Of a stretch of DNA of 64,000 bases, positions 61,574-64,000 are shown one piece after another. The DNA is taken from NCBI GenBank assembly GCA_049297695.1, contig JBAQUT010000004.1, forward strand, positions 10,286-74,285, read 5' to 3'. This stretch comes from JACKLD01 sp049297695. GTDB taxonomy: Bacteria > Pseudomonadota > Alphaproteobacteria > UBA2136 > UBA6156. Each line of letters begins with the position of its first letter. The first letter of the stretch is position 1. A program made the position numbers and the translations under genes. The notes under the pieces were generated by a model, which had not been told where the DNA came from, ran no database searches, and was given only the letters and a program-made list of their open reading frames with translations.

Positions 61574-63475
61574 ATGCTGACCATTGAAAACCTTACGTAC
61601 CGTATTGCAGGCCGCCTGATTTTGGAGGACGCCTCGGCCACCATCCAGCCCGGCTGGAAGGTAGGTGTTGTGGGGCCGAACGGCGCGGGGAAATCCACGT
61701 TGTTCAAGCTGATTATGGGTGAGCTGGAGGCCGATGGCGGAAAAGTGCATTTGGCCGATAGAACCAGCGTAGGTTGGGTGCGCCAAGATATGCCCGACAA
61801 CGCCCTGACCCTGCTGGACGTGGTGCTGGCAGCAGACACCGAGCGTACCCAGCTGATGCACGCGGTGGAAACCGAACAAGACCCCAACAAACTAGGCGAT
61901 GTGTACGACCGTTTGATGGAGATTGATGCCTACGCCGCCCCCGCCCGCGCCAGCATTATTTTGGCGGGGTTGGGGTTTAAGGAAGAGCAGTTGGGCTTGC
62001 CGATGTCGGAGTTCAGCGGTGGCTGGCGCATGCGCGTGGCGTTGGCGGCGGCGTTGTTCCAATCGCCGGATGTGTTGTTGCTGGACGAGCCCACCAACCA
62101 CTTGGATTTGGAAGCCATTATGTGGCTGGAAAGCTACTTGGCCAACTATCCTAAAACTTTGCTGATTATCTCCCATGACCGGGATATTTTAAATCTGTGC
62201 ATCGACCATGTGGTGCACGTGGAAAACCGCAAGCTGACGGCCTATACTGGCAACTACGACACCTTTGAACGCGAGCGCAGCGCCCGCCTGATGAGCCAGC
62301 AAAAATTGCACGAAAAGCAAACCGCCCAGCGTGCCAAAATGCAGGCGTTTATTGATAGGTTTAAGGCCAAAGCCAGCAAGGCCACCCAAGCCCAAAGCCG
62401 TATGAAAGCCTTGGAAAAAATGAGCGTGGTGGATGCCGTGATGGCCGATCGCACTATTAAGTTCCAGTTCCCCCAGCCTGATGAGTTGGTATCCCCCATC
62501 ATCCGTATTGACGAAGCCGACATTGGCTACACCACAGGCAAGCCGATTTTGAAGCGCGTACAAGAGCGCATCCATATGGATGACCGTATTGCGCTTTTAG
62601 GGGCCAACGGGAACGGAAAATCCACGTTCATCAAACTGTTAGCCAGCAAGTTGGTGCCGCTGAAGGGCGAGATGGTCAAAGCCCCCAAGCTTCGGATTGG
62701 GTACTTCTCGCAGCATCAGGAAGAAGAGCTGGATTTGAGCGAATCTGCCTACCAAGCCTTGGCCCGCGTGATGAAAGGGAAAATAGAAAGCCAGGTGCGG
62801 GCGGTGCTAGGCAAGTTTGGGTTTAACAAGGTGCTATCCGATAACCCTATTTCCAGCCTGAGTGGAGGCGAGAAAGCCCGCCTTCTGTTTGCCTTAATGA
62901 GCCACGACGCCCCCCACCTGTTGCTGTTGGACGAGCCGACCAATCACTTGGATATGGACACGCGGGAATCGCTGGTAGAAGCTTTGAATGCTTACGAAGG
63001 CGCCGTGGTGATTGTGAGCCACGACCCCAGCATGGTGGAGCGGGTGGCGGATAGCCTGTGGTTGGTGGCGGATGGGAACGTGAAGCCCTTCCATGGCGAT
63101 TTGGATGCTTACCGTACCCACATTGTGGAGCAACGCCGCCAAGAGCGGCGCGCCGACCGCCAAGCCAAAAAGAACGTGGTGGAGGAAACCCCTGCCGAAA
63201 TGCCCGCCAAGCCAGCCTTAACGGCCAAAGAACTTTCGGCCAAACGGAAACGCCACCCCTTCTTGGCCGAAAGCCTGTTAGAGGCTGAAAAAGCCATGGG
63301 CAAGCTGGCGCGGGAAAAAGCCAAGGTGGAAGATGCCATGGCCGACACCGACTTTTACGGCGACGAGAAGCAGGTTCAAAAAACCCAAAAAACCTATGCC
63401 ATACTGAAAAAAGACTTGGAACTGGCCGAAAATACCTGGTTGGAAGCCCAAGAGGCCTTTGACGCCGCCGAGTAG
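61574..63475 (+). CDS. ABC-F family ATPase (Uup/YheS-like)
   Basis: This 633-residue protein has two ABC domains and no membrane segments: Walker A GPNGAGKSTLF and GANGNGKSTF, signatures FSGGWRMRVALA and LSGGEKARLLFA, Walker B LLLDEPTNHLD in each. It has the linker between domains and a C-terminal helical extension (about residues 540-633). ABC-F proteins act on ribosomes. TTGCCC, 18 bases, CATAAG and 6 bases precede the ATG (leaderless). The gene is divergent from infB. Confidence 0.92.
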   Translation: MLTIENLTYRIAGRLILEDASATIQPGWKVGVVGPNGAGKSTLFKLIMGELEADGGKVHLADRTSVGWVRQDMPDNALTLLDVVLAADTERTQLMHAVETEQDPNKLGDVYDRLMEIDAYAAPARASIILAGLGFKEEQLGLPMSEFSGGWRMRVALAAALFQSPDVLLLDEPTNHLDLEAIMWLESYLANYPKTLLIISHDRDILNLCIDHVVHVENRKLTAYTGNYDTFERERSARLMSQQKLHEKQTAQRAKMQAFIDRFKAKASKATQAQSRMKALEKMSVVDAVMADRTIKFQFPQPDELVSPIIRIDEADIGYTTGKPILKRVQERIHMDDRIALLGANGNGKSTFIKLLASKLVPLKGEMVKAPKLRIGYFSQHQEEELDLSESAYQALARVMKGKIESQVRAVLGKFGFNKVLSDNPISSLSGGEKARLLFALMSHDAPHLLLLDEPTNHLDMDTRESLVEALNAYEGAVVIVSHDPSMVERVADSLWLVADGNVKPFHGDLDAYRTHIVEQRRQERRADRQAKKNVVEETPAEMPAKPALTAKELSAKRKRHPFLAESLLEAEKAMGKLAREKAKVEDAMADTDFYGDEKQVQKTQKTYAILKKDLELAENTWLEAQEAFDAAE

Positions 63476-63505
63476 TAAAAACAGCGATTTGCCCTGTTCA
63501 ATGTC

Positions 63506-63534
63506 TTGACAGGCAACATGGGCCTATGCAATGT
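63506..63534 (+). promoter_or_regulatory. Promoter of tRNA-Gln
   Basis: A perfect -35 TTGACA (63506-63511), 17 bases and CAATGT (63529-63534) lie 25 bases before the tRNA. The same CAATGT is seen as the -10 of the SURF1 gene. Confidence 0.5.
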
Positions 63535-63559
63535 GCGTTTGGCCCAAGCGGGTACGTGT

Positions 63560-63634
63560 TGGGGAGTCGCCAAGTGGTAAGGCACCTGTTTTTGGTACAG
63601 GCATTCGAGGGTTCGAATCCTTCCTCCCCAGCCA
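63560..63634 (+). tRNA. tRNA-Gln (anticodon UUG)
   Basis: The acceptor TGGGGAG/CTCCCCA, anticodon stem CCTGT/ACAGG with loop TTTTGGT (anticodon TTG), and T arm with GGTTCGAATCC are all present; CCA is encoded. It is followed by a T-rich stretch and then an integrase, so its 3' end is a likely integration site. Confidence 0.93.
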
Positions 63635-63697
63635 TTTTATTTTTTCACACACAAATACAGCCGTTTAGTTGATTCCAGACCTCGGAAGGCCCGTTGT

Positions 63698-63728
63698 CTG
63701 TAACGAACTGTAACGTCAGGCTGTAACG
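63698..63728 (+). repeat. Three copies of CTGTAACG before the integrase
   Basis: CTGTAACG occurs at 63698-63705, 63708-63715 and 63721-63728, spaced 10 and 13 bases apart, between tRNA-Gln and the integrase start. They may be arm-type sites or an operator. Confidence 0.6.
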
Positions 63729-63731
63729 ATT

Positions 63732-64000
63732 GTGAACCATGCCCCTAAAATCTTGGCAACGCAGACCCCTAACCTCTACCTGAGGGGGCGAATGTTCTAT
63801 TTTCGCACATTCGTGCCCACCCATAACCCCGCCAAGCCCTACAGTGAGCTGTGTATTTCGTTGCGGACATCCAACCCAGCCCATGCTAAACATCTGGTAG
63901 CAAGGATGACGGCCTACATGGCAGACACGAAGAACAAAGCAAACTTTTCTACCCCTGAGGTACGGAATAAGGTGCTGGAGACCGCACGCACCTATTTTCA
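63732..64000 (+). CDS. Tyrosine integrase, N-terminal part (cut by window edge)
   Basis: The frame continues past the window. The visible 89 residues include PNLYLRGRMFYFRTFVPTH and ISLRTSNPAHAKHLVARM, the DUF6538-type N-terminal segment that precedes phage-like tyrosine recombinases. The start is probably GTG at 63732, since the only upstream stop is at 63711; there is no clear ribosome binding site. The position 97 bases after tRNA-Gln and reading away from it is typical of an integrated element. Confidence 0.75.
   Translation, partial: MNHAPKILATQTPNLYLRGRMFYFRTFVPTHNPAKPYSELCISLRTSNPAHAKHLVARMTAYMADTKNKANFSTPEVRNKVLETARTYF

Overview
The window looks like chromosomal DNA of a moderately GC-rich proteobacterium, most likely an uncultured alphaproteobacterium. 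Support for this comes from the large-type NAD-glutamate dehydrogenase (NAD-GDH), SURF1, the TsaB-RimI pair, a PhoH ATPase and a DUF6538-type integrase. Many genes also appear to be transcribed directly from their start codon (leaderless), which is common in Alphaproteobacteria. This placement is inference; there is no rRNA in the window. Smaller AT-richer genes are scattered through the GC-rich backbone.

Positions 1-6276 hold a type IV pilus-like block. It contains a prepilin with a class III leader, a 138-residue protein matching only the N-terminal domain of prepilin peptidase, and two long coiled-coil envelope proteins whose C-termini look like the TcpQ domain. Positions 6547-25979 hold an F-type (tra) type IV secretion locus: two tandem TraA/VirB2-like pilins, TraL, TraE, TraK, a lytic transglycosylase, a TraH-like protein, TraB, TraV, the TraC ATPase and several unrecognised proteins. 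No relaxase and no coupling protein are visible.

Three unusual regulatory items sit inside this locus. The first is a candidate type I toxin-antitoxin module (9300-9552) built like the par/Fst system: two convergent short transcripts share one bidirectional terminator, and a repeat would let the antisense RNA pair just upstream of the toxin ribosome binding site. The second is a protein joining sigma-70-like regions 2 and 4 to a ParB-like domain and helix-turn-helix (10962-13130). The third is a compact NusA-like protein with degenerate KH motifs (24550-25455). Together they suggest that the locus carries its own transcription-control kit.

Positions 26044-31219 are a minus-strand operon for an RND efflux pump, an AI-2E family permease and a membrane-fusion protein. 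Positions 31265-63475 are mostly housekeeping genes: SURF1, RsmE, a PfkB kinase, a glycosyltransferase, proline iminopeptidase, ThrS (with a mosaic core), IF3 (probably starting at ATC), an ABC-transporter solute-binding protein, a LysM protein, tRNA-Arg(CCU), a nuclease, MutS, MurJ, a short NAD-GDH, TsaB, RimI, a NADAR protein, PhoH, a GFA-family protein, a CCG-domain iron-sulfur protein, IF2 and an ABC-F protein.

The right edge has tRNA-Gln(UUG) followed by the start of a tyrosine integrase, so an integrated element probably begins there. A family of palindromic intergenic repeats occurs at about 6.3, 7.6, 13.1 and 44.8 kb.
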